64,000 bases of DNA, taken from assembly GCF_003347515.1 (NCBI RefSeq), contig NZ_QEII01000272.1:1-64000 (forward strand), given 5' to 3'. Made by a program: the position numbers and the translations under genes. The notes beneath the pieces were generated by a model that searched no databases, was not told the origin of the DNA, and saw only the letters and a program-made list of their open reading frames with translations. Within the stretch, counting starts at the first letter, position 1. Every line of letters begins with the position of its first letter. Below are positions 7,653 through 15,714 of the stretch, piece after piece. This stretch comes from Rhodoferax ferrireducens (GTDB lineage: Bacteria > Pseudomonadota > Gammaproteobacteria > Burkholderiales > Burkholderiaceae_C).

Positions 7653-8706
7653 GGGCCGGGGTGCGGCCACGCGCATGGCGCATCGCTTTGAATCGGTCGA
7701 GCGCGTTGCGTTTGATGATGGTTGGGGCACGCTGCAGGCCTCCACGCCCGATGGGCCTGTGCCCTTGGTCACGGAGGTCACTTTTGAAGACATCAAGAGT
7801 GCCATCAGCCGAAACGACTCGCCCGACATTCACTTTGACTACGGTCTGAATCCGTACCGGGGTTGCGAGCACGGCTGCGTTTACTGCTATGCGCGGCCCA
7901 CGCACAGCTATCTGAACCTCTCGCCCGGTCTGGACTTTGAGTCCAAAATCATCGCCAAGCGCAATCTGGCTGAAGTGCTGGCGCGCGAGTTGTCCGCACG
8001 CAGCTATGTGCCCCGGCTGATTGCCCTGGGCACGGTGACCGACGGCTACCAGCCGGTTGAGCGCGAGTTGCGCATCACCCGCAAGGTGCTGGAGATCATG
8101 GCGCGCTGCCACCAGCCGTTGGCCATCGTGACCAAAGGCAGTGGCGTGGAGCGCGATCTGGACCTGCTGGCTCCCATGGCGGCGCGCAACCTGGCGGCGG
8201 TTTACATCACCATCACTTCGCTGGATGCTGAGCTGACGCGCAAGCTGGAGCCTCGCGCGGCCGCGCCGCACCGGCGTTTGCGCACCATCCGCGCGCTGGC
8301 CGAGGCGGGTGTGCCGGTGGGGGTGAGTGTGGCGCCGCAAATTCCGTTCCTCAATGAGGACATGGAGCAGGTGCTGGCGGCGGCGTTCGAGGCGGGCGCA
8401 CGCAGCGCTTTTTATACCGTTCTGCGTCTGCCGTGGGAAGTGAATCCCCTGTTTCAGCAATGGCTGGCGCTGCACTACCCGCAGCGCGCTGCCCGGGTGA
8501 TGGCGCGCATACACGAGATGCGCGGCGGCAAGGACTACGACAGCAGCTACGCCACGCGCATGAAGGGCCACGGCCTGTGGGCAGAGCTGATTCACCAGCG
8601 CTTTGAGAAAACCTGCGCCAGGCTGGGTTTGAACCGGGAACGGCTTGAACTGGACGTGAACCAGTTTCGCGGTTCACTGCTGTCCGGGCAGGCCGATCTG
8701 TTTTGA
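7618..8706 (+). CDS. PA0069-family radical SAM protein (SplB-like, COG1533)
   Basis: 362 aa. The 4Fe-4S-binding CxxxCxxC motif is GCEHGCVYC (Cys83, Cys87, Cys90) in the context NPYRG-CEHGCVYCYARPTHSYLN, typical of the SplB-like group related to spore photoproduct lyase. The TIM-barrel continues with LIALGTVTDGYQPVERE and VTKGSG. The biochemical reaction of the PA0069 family is not established. The start MIETTIPVH is chosen because the longer frame begins with GTG inside the integrase remnant. The nearest recognisable upstream signal is the LexA box about 180 bases away, so SOS control is possible but unproven. Confidence 0.85.
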   Translation: MIETTIPVHAIKGRGAATRMAHRFESVERVAFDDGWGTLQASTPDGPVPLVTEVTFEDIKSAISRNDSPDIHFDYGLNPYRGCEHGCVYCYARPTHSYLNLSPGLDFESKIIAKRNLAEVLARELSARSYVPRLIALGTVTDGYQPVERELRITRKVLEIMARCHQPLAIVTKGSGVERDLDLLAPMAARNLAAVYITITSLDAELTRKLEPRAAAPHRRLRTIRALAEAGVPVGVSVAPQIPFLNEDMEQVLAAAFEAGARSAFYTVLRLPWEVNPLFQQWLALHYPQRAARVMARIHEMRGGKDYDSSYATRMKGHGLWAELIHQRFEKTCARLGLNRERLELDVNQFRGSLLSGQADLF

Positions 8707-8712
8707 GGCGGC

Positions 8713-10077
8713 TCAGGTGGGCCAAGTCGACCCATGTTCCGGCACCATCGCGCGCCAGCCCAACTCGTGCTTGATGCGCTTGCGCAGTTCGTCTGACGGC
8801 CCCAACTCGCCGTGAACCACATAGACCTGGTTGGGTGCCTCGGGCATGGTGCGTAACCACGCCAAAATCTGATTCGCGTCGGCATGGGCTGAGGCCGACT
8901 GCAATTGAACAACTTCGGCTTTGACATCTACATCGCGCCCGTGAATACGCATAGATTTGGCGCCACTGGCCAGCGTGGCACCGCGCGTGCCCGGGGCCTG
9001 GAAGCCGGTCAGGATGATCATGTTGCGGTGATTGCCCGCGTAAAGGGCGAGATGGTGCAATACGCGCCCGCCGGTGGCCATGCCGCTGGCTGACAGAATC
9101 ACCATCGGGCCATGCCGATTGGCCAGGGCACGTGACTCGTCAGTGCTGCTGACCATGGTGGCCGTGTGCGTCAAGGCGTGCGCATCCTTGCTGCTCAAGC
9201 GGTGTTCGCCCTGGTGGTGTTCAAACAAATGGGTCGTGCTCACCGCCATGGGACTGTCCAGAAAAACCGGCAGTGACGTGGGCAGCTCTCCACGAACTTT
9301 CAGCAGGTGAATGGCGTGGAGCAAGGCCTGCGCCCGGCCAACGGCAAACACGGGCACAACGGCCACACCGCCACGCTTGGCCAGTTTTTTCAAAGCCGGC
9401 CCGAGTTCGGCGAGCACGTCTTCCTTCGGATGCTCCCGGTCGCCGTAGGTGGACTCGATCAATACCGTGTCCGCCACCGGGGCCTTGGCCGGGGGATTCA
9501 TGATGAGGTCATCGGGGCGACCCAGGTCCCCTGAGAACAGAATGCGCCGACCCGCTACCTCCAGCAGCACGCTGGCCGCCCCCAGGATATGCCCGGCCGG
9601 AGAAAAGGTGGCCCGCCAGCCCGGAATAGGCTGAAATGTCTTGTCGAAGTCCTTCGCCTTGATCAACGGCAGGCAATCCAGTGCGTCCTGGCGTGTATAC
9701 AACGGCAGGGCGGGCGCGTGTTTGGAAAATCCGTGACGGTTGGCGAACTCAGCATCCTCTTCCTGGATATGGCCACTGTCTGGCAGCAGGATGCGGCACA
9801 GGTCGCGCGTGCCGCTGGTGGCGTACACAGGGCCCGAGAAGCCCTGTTTGGCCAGCAAAGGCAAATAGCCGCTGTGGTCGAGATGGGCGTGGGTCAGCAG
9901 CACCGCATCAATCTGGTCAGGCGCTATCGGCAACGGGGTCCAGTTGCGCAGGCGAAGCAGTTTGTAGCCCTGAAACAGGCCGCAGTCCACCAGCAGACTC
10001 TCATTGCCATGGCGCACCAGGTATTTGGAGCCGGTGACGGTGCCCGTGCCGCCCAGAAAAGTGATGTTGACACTCAT
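8713..10077 (-). CDS. Metallo-beta-lactamase/beta-CASP RNA-processing nuclease-like hydrolase
   Basis: 454 aa. The MBL domain shows VDCGLFQG, the zinc motif THAHLDH (residues 62-68), AGHILGAAS and GDLGRPDD. The beta-CASP insert follows (VVPVFAVGRAQALLHAIHLL, PVFLDSPMA), and the C-terminal RMMBL-type segment has LSASGMATGGRVLHHL, HGRDVDVKAEV, SAHAD and VYVVHGE. Relatives are CPSF-73-like and bacterial MBL-fold RNA nucleases. GGGAG sits 9 bases upstream of the ATG. It ends 6 bases past the convergent radical-SAM gene. Confidence 0.87.
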   Translation of the reverse strand: MSVNITFLGGTGTVTGSKYLVRHGNESLLVDCGLFQGYKLLRLRNWTPLPIAPDQIDAVLLTHAHLDHSGYLPLLAKQGFSGPVYATSGTRDLCRILLPDSGHIQEEDAEFANRHGFSKHAPALPLYTRQDALDCLPLIKAKDFDKTFQPIPGWRATFSPAGHILGAASVLLEVAGRRILFSGDLGRPDDLIMNPPAKAPVADTVLIESTYGDREHPKEDVLAELGPALKKLAKRGGVAVVPVFAVGRAQALLHAIHLLKVRGELPTSLPVFLDSPMAVSTTHLFEHHQGEHRLSSKDAHALTHTATMVSSTDESRALANRHGPMVILSASGMATGGRVLHHLALYAGNHRNMIILTGFQAPGTRGATLASGAKSMRIHGRDVDVKAEVVQLQSASAHADANQILAWLRTMPEAPNQVYVVHGELGPSDELRKRIKHELGWRAMVPEHGSTWPT

Positions 10078-10121
10078 ACGCTTTGCTCCCGGTGGGTTGA
10101 TGCCATGACGCCACTATGCAC

Positions 10122-10164
10122 AAAAAAATGCCGCGAAAGAAGCAAATCTTTCACGGCATTTTTT
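10122..10164. terminator. Bidirectional-looking hairpin terminator downstream of dnaJ
   Basis: AAAAAATGCCG and CGGCATTTTTT arms with an extra internal GAAAGA/TCTTTC pairing form a long stem, with A and T runs on both sides. It lies between the dnaJ stop and the next minus-strand gene. Confidence 0.75.
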
Positions 10165-10199
10165 GAGGTGGCCCTTATTCAGGCGCTACATGATTTTCA

Positions 10200-11339
10200 T
10201 CAACTGAAGAAACTCTTTAACCGATTGGTCCAGGTTTCCCCGCTGGGAGAATGCTTGCTACCGCCTTTTTTCAGGGATTCGTCGAGTTCACGCAGCAGTT
10301 TGCGCTGATGTTCGCTGAGCTTGACCGGTGTTTCCACCACGATGTGGCAGTACAGATCGCCCGGGTAGCTGGCGCGCACCCCTTTGATGCCTTTGCCTCG
10401 CAGCCTGAATTGTTTGCCGGTTTGTGTGCCTTCCGGTATGTCAATGGCAGCCTTGCCGGCCAGCGTCGGCACATCGATTTCGCCACCCAGGGAGGCGGTG
10501 ACGAAGCTGATGGGCACCGAGCAATGTATGTCATCCCCATCGCGCTCAAAAATATCGTGCTTTTTGAGGCGAATTTCGATGTACAGATCACCCGCCGGGC
10601 CGCCATTGGTGCCAGGCTCGCCGTTGCCGGCGCTGCGGATGCGCATGCCGCCATCGATGCCTGCCGGAATTTTGACTTCCAGCGTTTTCTGCTTCTTGAT
10701 CTTGCCTTGCCCGTGGCATGTCATACACGGTTCCGGAATGACCTTGCCGGTGCCCCGGCAGGTGGGACAGGTTTGCTGCACACTGAAAAAGCCCTGACGC
10801 ATCTGCACCGAGCCGGTGCCCGTGCAGGTGCCGCAGGTCTTGGCTTGCGTGCCGGGTTTGGCGCCGCTGCCATGGCAGATGTCGCACGCGTCCCAACTGG
10901 GGATGCGAATCTGGGCATCCTTGCCCTTGGCCGCTTCTTCCAGCGTCACTTCCATGGCGTAGCTCAGGTCGCTGCCACGAAAGACCTGACGTCCACCTCC
11001 GGGTCGTCCACGTTGCTGACCAAACATGTCGCCAAAAATATCGCCGAAGGCCTCAGCAAATCCGCCATAGCCTTCACCGCCAGGACCGGCCGCGCCACGC
11101 ATATTCGGGTCGACACCGGCAAAGCCGTGCTGGTCGTAGGCCGTACGTTTTTGAGGGTCCGACAGCATTTCATAGGCTTCCTTGGACTCCTTGAATTTTT
11201 CCTCGGCCACCTTGGAAGCGTCGCCCTGATTGCGGTCAGGGTGGTGCTTCATCGCGTGTTTGCGATATGCCTTTTTGATTTCCTCGTCCGAGGCGTTCTT
11301 GGGCACGCCCAGAACTTCGTAGTAATCTCTTTTAGCCAT
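10200..11339 (-). CDS. dnaJ: Chaperone DnaJ (Hsp40)
   Basis: 379 aa, the usual length. The J domain carries HPD at residues 33-35 ([10 protein letters not shown]). A Gly/Phe-rich linker follows, then four CxxCxGxG zinc repeats ([32 protein letters not shown]). The C-terminal substrate-binding domains include [14 protein letters not shown]. It stimulates DnaK ATPase and delivers unfolded clients in the cytoplasm. It lies 90 bases downstream of dnaK in the same direction, separated by a hairpin that may attenuate read-through. Confidence 0.97.
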   Translation of the reverse strand: MAKRDYYEVLGVPKNASDEEIKKAYRKHAMKHHPDRNQGDASKVAEEKFKESKEAYEMLSDPQKRTAYDQHGFAGVDPNMRGAAGPGGEGYGGFAEAFGDIFGDMFGQQRGRPGGGRQVFRGSDLSYAMEVTLEEAAKGKDAQIRIPSWDACDICHGSGAKPGTQAKTCGTCTGTGSVQMRQGFFSVQQTCPTCRGTGKVIPEPCMTCHGQGKIKKQKTLEVKIPAGIDGGMRIRSAGNGEPGTNGGPAGDLYIEIRLKKHDIFERDGDDIHCSVPISFVTASLGGEIDVPTLAGKAAIDIPEGTQTGKQFRLRGKGIKGVRASYPGDLYCHIVVETPVKLSEHQRKLLRELDESLKKGGSKHSPSGETWTNRLKSFFS

Positions 11340-11369
11340 TTTCTTTCAGTGCCCGGTTTCAATACAAAC

Positions 11370-11401
11370 GCCGCGTTGAACATTTGAGTGTTCAACGCGG
11401 C
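11370..11401 (-). terminator. Hairpin between dnaK and dnaJ
   Basis: A perfect 12-bp inverted repeat (GCCGCGTTGAAC / GTTCAACGCGGC) with an 8-base loop lies in the dnaK-dnaJ gap. There is no strong U tract in the minus direction (GTTTGT), so it may be a partial terminator or an mRNA-stabilising stem rather than a full stop. Confidence 0.55.
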
Positions 11402-11429
11402 GCGTATCAACAGTGTTCAGCGCAAGTGC

Positions 11430-13379
11430 TTAACCCTTTTTGACTTCTTTCACTTCCGCATCAACGATGTTGTCGTCCTCGGCCTGCGTGGACGTGTCCT
11501 GTGCGCCAGCGGCACCGGCGTCGCCACCGGCTCCCGCTTCTGCGGCCTGCTTGGCTTGCATGTCGGCATACATCTTCTCGCCCAGTTTCTGGCTAACAGT
11601 CATCAGAGCCGTGCTTTTTTCGTCAATGGAGGCCTTGTCGTCGCCTTTGAGCGCGGTTTCAAGATCCCTGATCGCGGTTTCGATTTTTTCCTTTTCACCC
11701 GCGTCGAGCTTGTCGCCGTATTCGGTCAGGCTCTTCTTCACGCTGTGCAGGCTGGCATCGGCCTGGTTCTTGGCTTGCACGAGTTCAAGCTTCTTCTTGT
11801 CCTCAGCGGCATTGAGCTCGGCATCTTTCACCATTTGCTGGATCTCGGCTTCGGTCAAGCCCGTGTTCGCCTTGATGGTGATCTTGTTCTCTTTGCCGGT
11901 GCCCTTGTCCTTGGCGCCCACATGCAGAATACCGTTGGCGTCGATGTCGAACGACACTTCGATCTGCGGTGTGCCACGGGCAGAGGGTGGAATGCCTTCC
12001 AGGTTGAACTCACCCAGCATCTTGTTGCCAGCAGCGATCTCGCGTTCGCCCTGGAACACCTTGATGGTCACGGCCGGCTGATTGTCTTCAGCAGTCGAGA
12101 AGGTCTGGGCAAACTTGGTCGGGATGGTGGTGTTCTTGGTGATCATCTTGGTCATGACACCGCCCATGGTTTCGATACCCAGGCTCAGTGGCGTCACGTC
12201 GAGCAACAAGACGTCCTTGCGGTCACCGGACAAGACCTGGCCCTGGATGGCAGCGCCCACGGCGACGGCTTCGTCCGGGTTCACATCCTTGCGTGGCTCT
12301 TTGCCGAACAATTCCTTGACCTTTTCTTGCACTTTGGGCATGCGGGTCATGCCGCCGACCAGAATCACGTCATCAATATCAGCGACGTTCACACCGGCGT
12401 CCTTGATGGCGGTGCGGCACGGTGCAATGGTGCGTTCGATCAACTCTTCCACCAGGGCTTCGAGCTTGGCGCGCGTGAGCTTGATGCTCAAGTGCTTCGG
12501 ACCGGAAGCATCGGCGGTCACGTAGGGCAGGTTGATGTCGGTTTGTGCGCTGCTGGAGAGCTCAATCTTGGCTTTCTCGGCTGCCTCTTTCAGGCGCTGC
12601 AGGGCGAGCACGTCTTTGCCCAGGTCAACGCCTTGTTCCTTCTTGAACTCGGCAATGATGAAGTCGATGATGCGCTGGTCAAAGTCTTCACCGCCCAGGA
12701 AGGTGTCACCGTTGGTGGACAGCACTTCAAACTGCTTTTCGCCGTCGACGTCGGCGATCTCGATGATGGATACGTCAAATGTGCCGCCACCCAAGTCATA
12801 AACCGCGATCTTGCGGTCACCTTTATGCGTTTTGTCCAGGCCGAAGGCCAGGGCCGCAGCCGTCGGCTCATTGATGATGCGCTTGACATCCAGGCCGGCA
12901 ATGCGGCCGGCATCTTTGGTGGCCTGGCGCTGTGCGTCGTTGAAATAAGCCGGCACCGTGATGACGGCTTCGGTCACTTCTTCGCCGAGGTAGTCTTCGG
13001 CGGTCTTCTTCATCTTGCGCAGCACGTCGGCGCTGACCTGTTGAGGCGCCATCCGCGTACCACGGACTTCCACCCAGGCGTCGCCATTGTCGGCGGCGGC
13101 AATCTTATAGGGCATCAAATCGATGTCTTTCTGGACTTCCTTCTCGGCGAACTTGCGGCCAATCAAGCGTTTCACGGCATACAGCGTGTTCTTGGAATTG
13201 GTCACGGCCTGACGCTTGGCCGAGGCGCCGACCAGTACTTCGCCGTCTTCCAGGTAGGCAATGATGGACGGCGTGGTGCGCGCACCTTCAGAGTTCTCGA
13301 TGACTTTGGGCGTGTTGCCCTCCATGATGGACACGCAGCTGTTGGTGGTGCCCAGATCGATACCGATGATTCTTCCCAT
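11430..13379 (-). CDS. dnaK: Chaperone DnaK (Hsp70)
   Basis: 649 aa. ATP-dependent folding chaperone. Signatures are [18 protein letters not shown] (phosphate 1), [14 protein letters not shown] (phosphate 2), [13 protein letters not shown] (adenosine), the interdomain [18 protein letters not shown] linker, the substrate-binding beta domain and a helical lid ending in a Gly/Ala-rich tail. GGAG lies upstream of the ATG. It is placed between grpE (69 bases upstream) and dnaJ, forming the classical grpE-dnaK-dnaJ heat-shock block. Confidence 0.98.
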   Translation of the reverse strand: MGRIIGIDLGTTNSCVSIMEGNTPKVIENSEGARTTPSIIAYLEDGEVLVGASAKRQAVTNSKNTLYAVKRLIGRKFAEKEVQKDIDLMPYKIAAADNGDAWVEVRGTRMAPQQVSADVLRKMKKTAEDYLGEEVTEAVITVPAYFNDAQRQATKDAGRIAGLDVKRIINEPTAAALAFGLDKTHKGDRKIAVYDLGGGTFDVSIIEIADVDGEKQFEVLSTNGDTFLGGEDFDQRIIDFIIAEFKKEQGVDLGKDVLALQRLKEAAEKAKIELSSSAQTDINLPYVTADASGPKHLSIKLTRAKLEALVEELIERTIAPCRTAIKDAGVNVADIDDVILVGGMTRMPKVQEKVKELFGKEPRKDVNPDEAVAVGAAIQGQVLSGDRKDVLLLDVTPLSLGIETMGGVMTKMITKNTTIPTKFAQTFSTAEDNQPAVTIKVFQGEREIAAGNKMLGEFNLEGIPPSARGTPQIEVSFDIDANGILHVGAKDKGTGKENKITIKANTGLTEAEIQQMVKDAELNAAEDKKKLELVQAKNQADASLHSVKKSLTEYGDKLDAGEKEKIETAIRDLETALKGDDKASIDEKSTALMTVSQKLGEKMYADMQAKQAAEAGAGGDAGAAGAQDTSTQAEDDNIVDAEVKEVKKG

Positions 13380-13407
13380 GATGTACTCCAGTTTTTAGAT
13401 GTTGTTA

Positions 13408-13435
13408 ACTTGCGGATAACTCGAAAATATTCAAG
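13408..13435 (-). promoter_or_regulatory. Possible second heat-shock promoter upstream of dnaK
   Basis: On the minus strand CTTGAA is followed after 14 bases by CCGCAAGT, which shares 5 of 8 positions with the sigma-32 -10 element CCCCATNT. The -35 is perfect and the spacing equals that of the grpE promoter. The -10 match is weak. Confidence 0.35.
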
Positions 13436-13447
13436 TCGCAAGAGTGG

Positions 13448-14008
13448 TTATTTCGGCGCGGCTACCGTGACGAGTGCCGGACGCAGCACACGGTCGGCAA
13501 TGGAGTAGCCCTTTTGCAGCACGGTCACGACGGTGTTGGCTTCGTTTTCTGACGGCACCACACTGATCGCCTGATGTTGATGGGGGTCAAACTTGGTCCC
13601 GGAAGCCGGGTTGATGGCAATCACCTTGTTGCGTTCCAGTGCTGCGAGCAACTGGCGCAGTGTGGCTTGGGCCCCTTCGCGAATTTGTTCGGAGGTGGCG
13701 TCCTTGATGATCAGGCCGGCCTCCAGGCTGTCCGCCACGGGCAGCAGGCTTTCGGCAAAACTTTCAACCGCGAACTTGCGGGCCTTGGAGATTTCTTCTT
13801 CGGCACGGCGGCGAGCATTGTCAGCCTCGGCTTTGGCGCGCAGAAACTGGTCCGCCAGATCGGCGCTTTTGGCCTGCAATTCAGCCAGATCGGCCTGCGC
13901 CCGCGACAAGGCGTCGGACTCGTAGCCGGATTGAGCGGCGACCATGTCTTCGGTGCTTTGGAAGTCGTTTGGCGTTGGATTGTTTTGGGTTTGATTGGAT
14001 TCAGACAT
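13448..14008 (-). CDS. grpE: Nucleotide exchange factor GrpE
   Basis: 186 aa. It exchanges ADP on DnaK. A long coiled-coil region ([20 protein letters not shown]...NARRRAEEE) precedes the C-terminal beta domain with [19 protein letters not shown] and [17 protein letters not shown]. The longer open frame would start 11 codons upstream, but that ATG would sit about at the predicted transcription start of the sigma-32 promoter, so the downstream ATG (MSESNQTQ) is preferred. Confidence 0.95.
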   Translation of the reverse strand: MSESNQTQNNPTPNDFQSTEDMVAAQSGYESDALSRAQADLAELQAKSADLADQFLRAKAEADNARRRAEEEISKARKFAVESFAESLLPVADSLEAGLIIKDATSEQIREGAQATLRQLLAALERNKVIAINPASGTKFDPHQHQAISVVPSENEANTVVTVLQKGYSIADRVLRPALVTVAAPK

Positions 14009-14042
14009 GCGGATAAGCCAATTTTCAGATACTAAGCCCATG

Positions 14043-14070
14043 AAATGGGGGTGTGCGCAGCCAATTCAAG
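14043..14070 (-). promoter_or_regulatory. Sigma-32 (RpoH) heat-shock promoter of grpE
   Basis: On the minus strand CTTGAA, 14 bases, CCCCATTT: both elements match the RpoH consensus (CTTGAA / CCCCATNT) at every defined position, with optimal spacing. The expected transcription start is near 14036, giving a roughly 28-base leader to the chosen grpE ATG. Confidence 0.85.
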
Positions 14071-14091
14071 AGCCAACAAGGGTGAACAAGT

Positions 14092-14109
14092 GGGGCGCAT
14101 AGGCGCCCC
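14092..14109 (-). terminator. GC-rich hairpin after the FKBP gene
   Basis: GGGGCGC-ATAG-GCGCCCC forms a compact 7-bp stem 13 bases beyond the FKBP stop. No U tract follows in the minus direction, so terminator function is uncertain. Confidence 0.4.
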
Positions 14110-14121
14110 GCAGCGCAAAAA

Positions 14122-14475
14122 TCAGTTGGAAACGCCCAGCAATTCAACGTCAAACTTCAAGGTGGCGTTGGGTGGAATCACGCCACCGGCGCCACGTGCG
14201 CCATAGCCCAGCTCGGCCGGGATAATGAGGGTGCGCGCGCCGCCGATCAGCATGCCCGCCACGCCTTCGTCCCAGCCGCGAATGACCATGCCGGCACCGA
14301 GAGAGAAGACAAATGGGTCGCCACGGTCTTTGCTGGAATCGAACTTGACACCTTGAACGCCGTCGTTGTACAGCCAGCCGGTGTAGTGAACGGTCACGCT
14401 CTTGCCCTTGGTGGCTTCAGCACCCGTGCCGATAACGGTGTCTTCATATTGCAGGCCGGAGGGAGTGGTAGTCAT
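14122..14475 (-). CDS. FKBP-type peptidyl-prolyl cis-trans isomerase
   Basis: 117 aa single FKBP domain. Diagnostic stretches are VTVHYTGWLYNDG, KFDSSKDRGDPFVFSLGAGMVIRGWDEGVAGM, RTLIIPAELGYG and IPPNATLKFDVELL, covering the active-site aromatic pocket. It lacks a signal peptide, so it acts in the cytoplasm. AAGGATT is 6 bases upstream of the ATG. The longer frame (33 extra codons) translates the intergenic repeat and is rejected. Confidence 0.93.
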   Translation of the reverse strand: MTTTPSGLQYEDTVIGTGAEATKGKSVTVHYTGWLYNDGVQGVKFDSSKDRGDPFVFSLGAGMVIRGWDEGVAGMLIGGARTLIIPAELGYGARGAGGVIPPNATLKFDVELLGVSN

Positions 14476-14490
14476 GATGCAATCCTTGTG

Positions 14491-14538
14491 TGCTATTAAA
14501 TGGATAGCTGGGTGCGCTCGCTCGATAAGGGCTACACC
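14491..14538 (+). repeat. Dispersed intergenic repeat, copy 3
   Basis: TGCTATTAAATGGATAGC followed by TGCGC and GATAAGGGCTACACC. It is a diverged member in which AGAGGCC is replaced by ACACCC. It lies in the 5' leader region of the FKBP gene, 16 bases before its start codon. Confidence 0.65.
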
Positions 14539-14627
14539 CAGAAAACCGTAAATTATGCCAGCAGACCATGACATGCAATGTCTGCCAATGGCGTATCAGT
14601 GGGTTCAGTGGGGTAAAAAACAGCGAT

Positions 14628-14653
14628 AAAAAAAGACAGGCCTGACCTGTCTT
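14628..14653 (-). terminator. Rho-independent terminator after the HxlR regulator gene
   Basis: On the minus strand AGACAGG-TCAGG-CCTGTCT is followed directly by a run of T. It lies 55 bases after the stop codon of the HxlR gene. Confidence 0.85.
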
Positions 14654-14707
14654 CTCGATGCCGGATCAGCATGTCACCCCTAGTCTGCCAGGGTGAACGC
14701 GGGTTAC

Positions 14708-15019
14708 TTAAGCGGGCTTTTTGGCCTGGTTGGCCACCCATTTGGTCGCAAACGCCGGGAGATCGGCCAGTCGTTTGAGCAGGTCCGCACCCAAAGGGGT
14801 GACAACGTAGCCTTCACTGCCGTGCGTGACCAAGCCGGATTCGCGCAATTCCTTGATCCGTGTGTTCAGCGTGTTGGGGGTAATGCCGCCAACACTGTCC
14901 TGCAACAGTCGAAAGGTCTGGGCATGACCATCCCTCAAGGCCCACAGCACGCGGATGGCGTAACGGGATTCCAATAGCCCAAGCAGTTGGCCTATTGCGG
15001 TATTTTCTTTGGAACTCAT
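14708..15019 (-). CDS. HxlR-family winged-helix transcriptional regulator
   Basis: 103 aa. A winged helix of the HxlR/DUF24 type: LLGLLESRYAIRVLWALRDG, the recognition helix region ITPNTLNTRIKELRESGLVTH and the wing GYVVTPLGADLLKRL. Such proteins bind inverted repeats as dimers and often respond to electrophiles or aldehydes; no sensor Cys is present here. GAGGAGA is 9 bases upstream of the ATG. It is monocistronic with its own promoter and terminator. Confidence 0.85.
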   Translation of the reverse strand: MSSKENTAIGQLLGLLESRYAIRVLWALRDGHAQTFRLLQDSVGGITPNTLNTRIKELRESGLVTHGSEGYVVTPLGADLLKRLADLPAFATKWVANQAKKPA

Positions 15020-15117
15020 TAAACGGCTCTCCTCAAAGCGTTGATTGATCGCTGGTGTGTTTTAACTTTTGGGCGGCATCAACTTGAGATGCCATCAGTT
15101 TTCCAGCGCGGCACGAA

Positions 15118-15146
15118 ACTATAGCGCAAATTTGTATCTGCTACAA
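15118..15146 (-). promoter_or_regulatory. Sigma-70 promoter with overlapping inverted repeat, upstream of the HxlR gene
   Basis: Minus strand: TTGTAG, 17-base spacer, TATAGT. The perfect repeat TTGTA-N5-TACAA (15132-15146) covers the -35 element and part of the spacer, a position suited to autorepression by the HxlR protein. The start codon is about 90 bases downstream of the predicted transcript start. Confidence 0.6.
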
Positions 15147-15218
15147 GTTTCATAGCTGGCATAGTACGTCATACGTGTCAATAAGCGGAGAAAATGAGCG
15201 TTGGGAGATTGCTGCGGA

Positions 15219-15674
15219 CTATTTGTAGATCTTTTTCAGCAACTGCATCAAGGTCTTGCGCTCTGCGGTATTCAGACGGGACGTCGTCTCGATCTCCAGC
15301 TTGGCGGCAGTTTTTTCCGCCTCCCGCATCATTTCCTCCCCGGTGGGGGTCGGGTGCAGGCCCATGGCCCTGCCATCATGGGGATGGGGACGCCGGACAA
15401 TCAGGGCGCGTTTTTCCATGGCATTCACCATGCCGACCAGGTTGGGCGCCTGGATGCCCAGGGTGCTGCACAACTGGCGGGAGGTGATGCCGGGATTGTG
15501 CGTGACCAGCGACAGCACGGAGAAGTCAACCGGCCGCAAGTCATAGACCGCCATGCGTTCCAGGAACACTTCGATGATGACCAGAGCCGCCCGGCGCGAG
15601 TTGTAACCCATCAGGCTTTCCAGATAACTGGTGTCAACTTTGTCGACGAAAGGTATTGGCGTCTTGGCGTCCAT
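15219..15674 (-). CDS. MarR-family regulator, CouR/FerR-like
   Basis: 151 aa. The N-terminal dimer helix has SYLESLMGYNSRRAALVIIEVFLERM, a pattern I associate with MarR regulators of hydroxycinnamate genes (CouR/FerR type). The winged helix follows (ITSRQLCSTLGIQAPNLVGMVNAMEKRALIVRRPHPHDGRAMGLHPTPTG). It is the last gene of the 13.7 kb minus-strand catabolic operon, 40 bases after an acyl-CoA dehydrogenase. Known relatives are repressors released by an aryl-CoA thioester. A matching palindromic operator lies in the promoter at the far end of the operon. Confidence 0.82.
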   Translation of the reverse strand: MDAKTPIPFVDKVDTSYLESLMGYNSRRAALVIIEVFLERMAVYDLRPVDFSVLSLVTHNPGITSRQLCSTLGIQAPNLVGMVNAMEKRALIVRRPHPHDGRAMGLHPTPTGEEMMREAEKTAAKLEIETTSRLNTAERKTLMQLLKKIYK

Positions 15675-15714
15675 GGCATTCAGGAATGAAAGGGGAGGAG
15701 CATACCCAGGTCAT

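Noticed and set aside
11388..13508. 706-codon open frame antisense to dnaK
   Set aside because: Long antisense frames over dnaK are a known artefact of its codon bias. The plus-strand translation has no family resemblance and dnaK is certain on the other strand.
14553..14741. 62-codon minus-strand open frame between the FKBP and HxlR genes
   Set aside because: It runs through the intrinsic terminator of the HxlR gene and has no ribosome binding site or recognisable domain.
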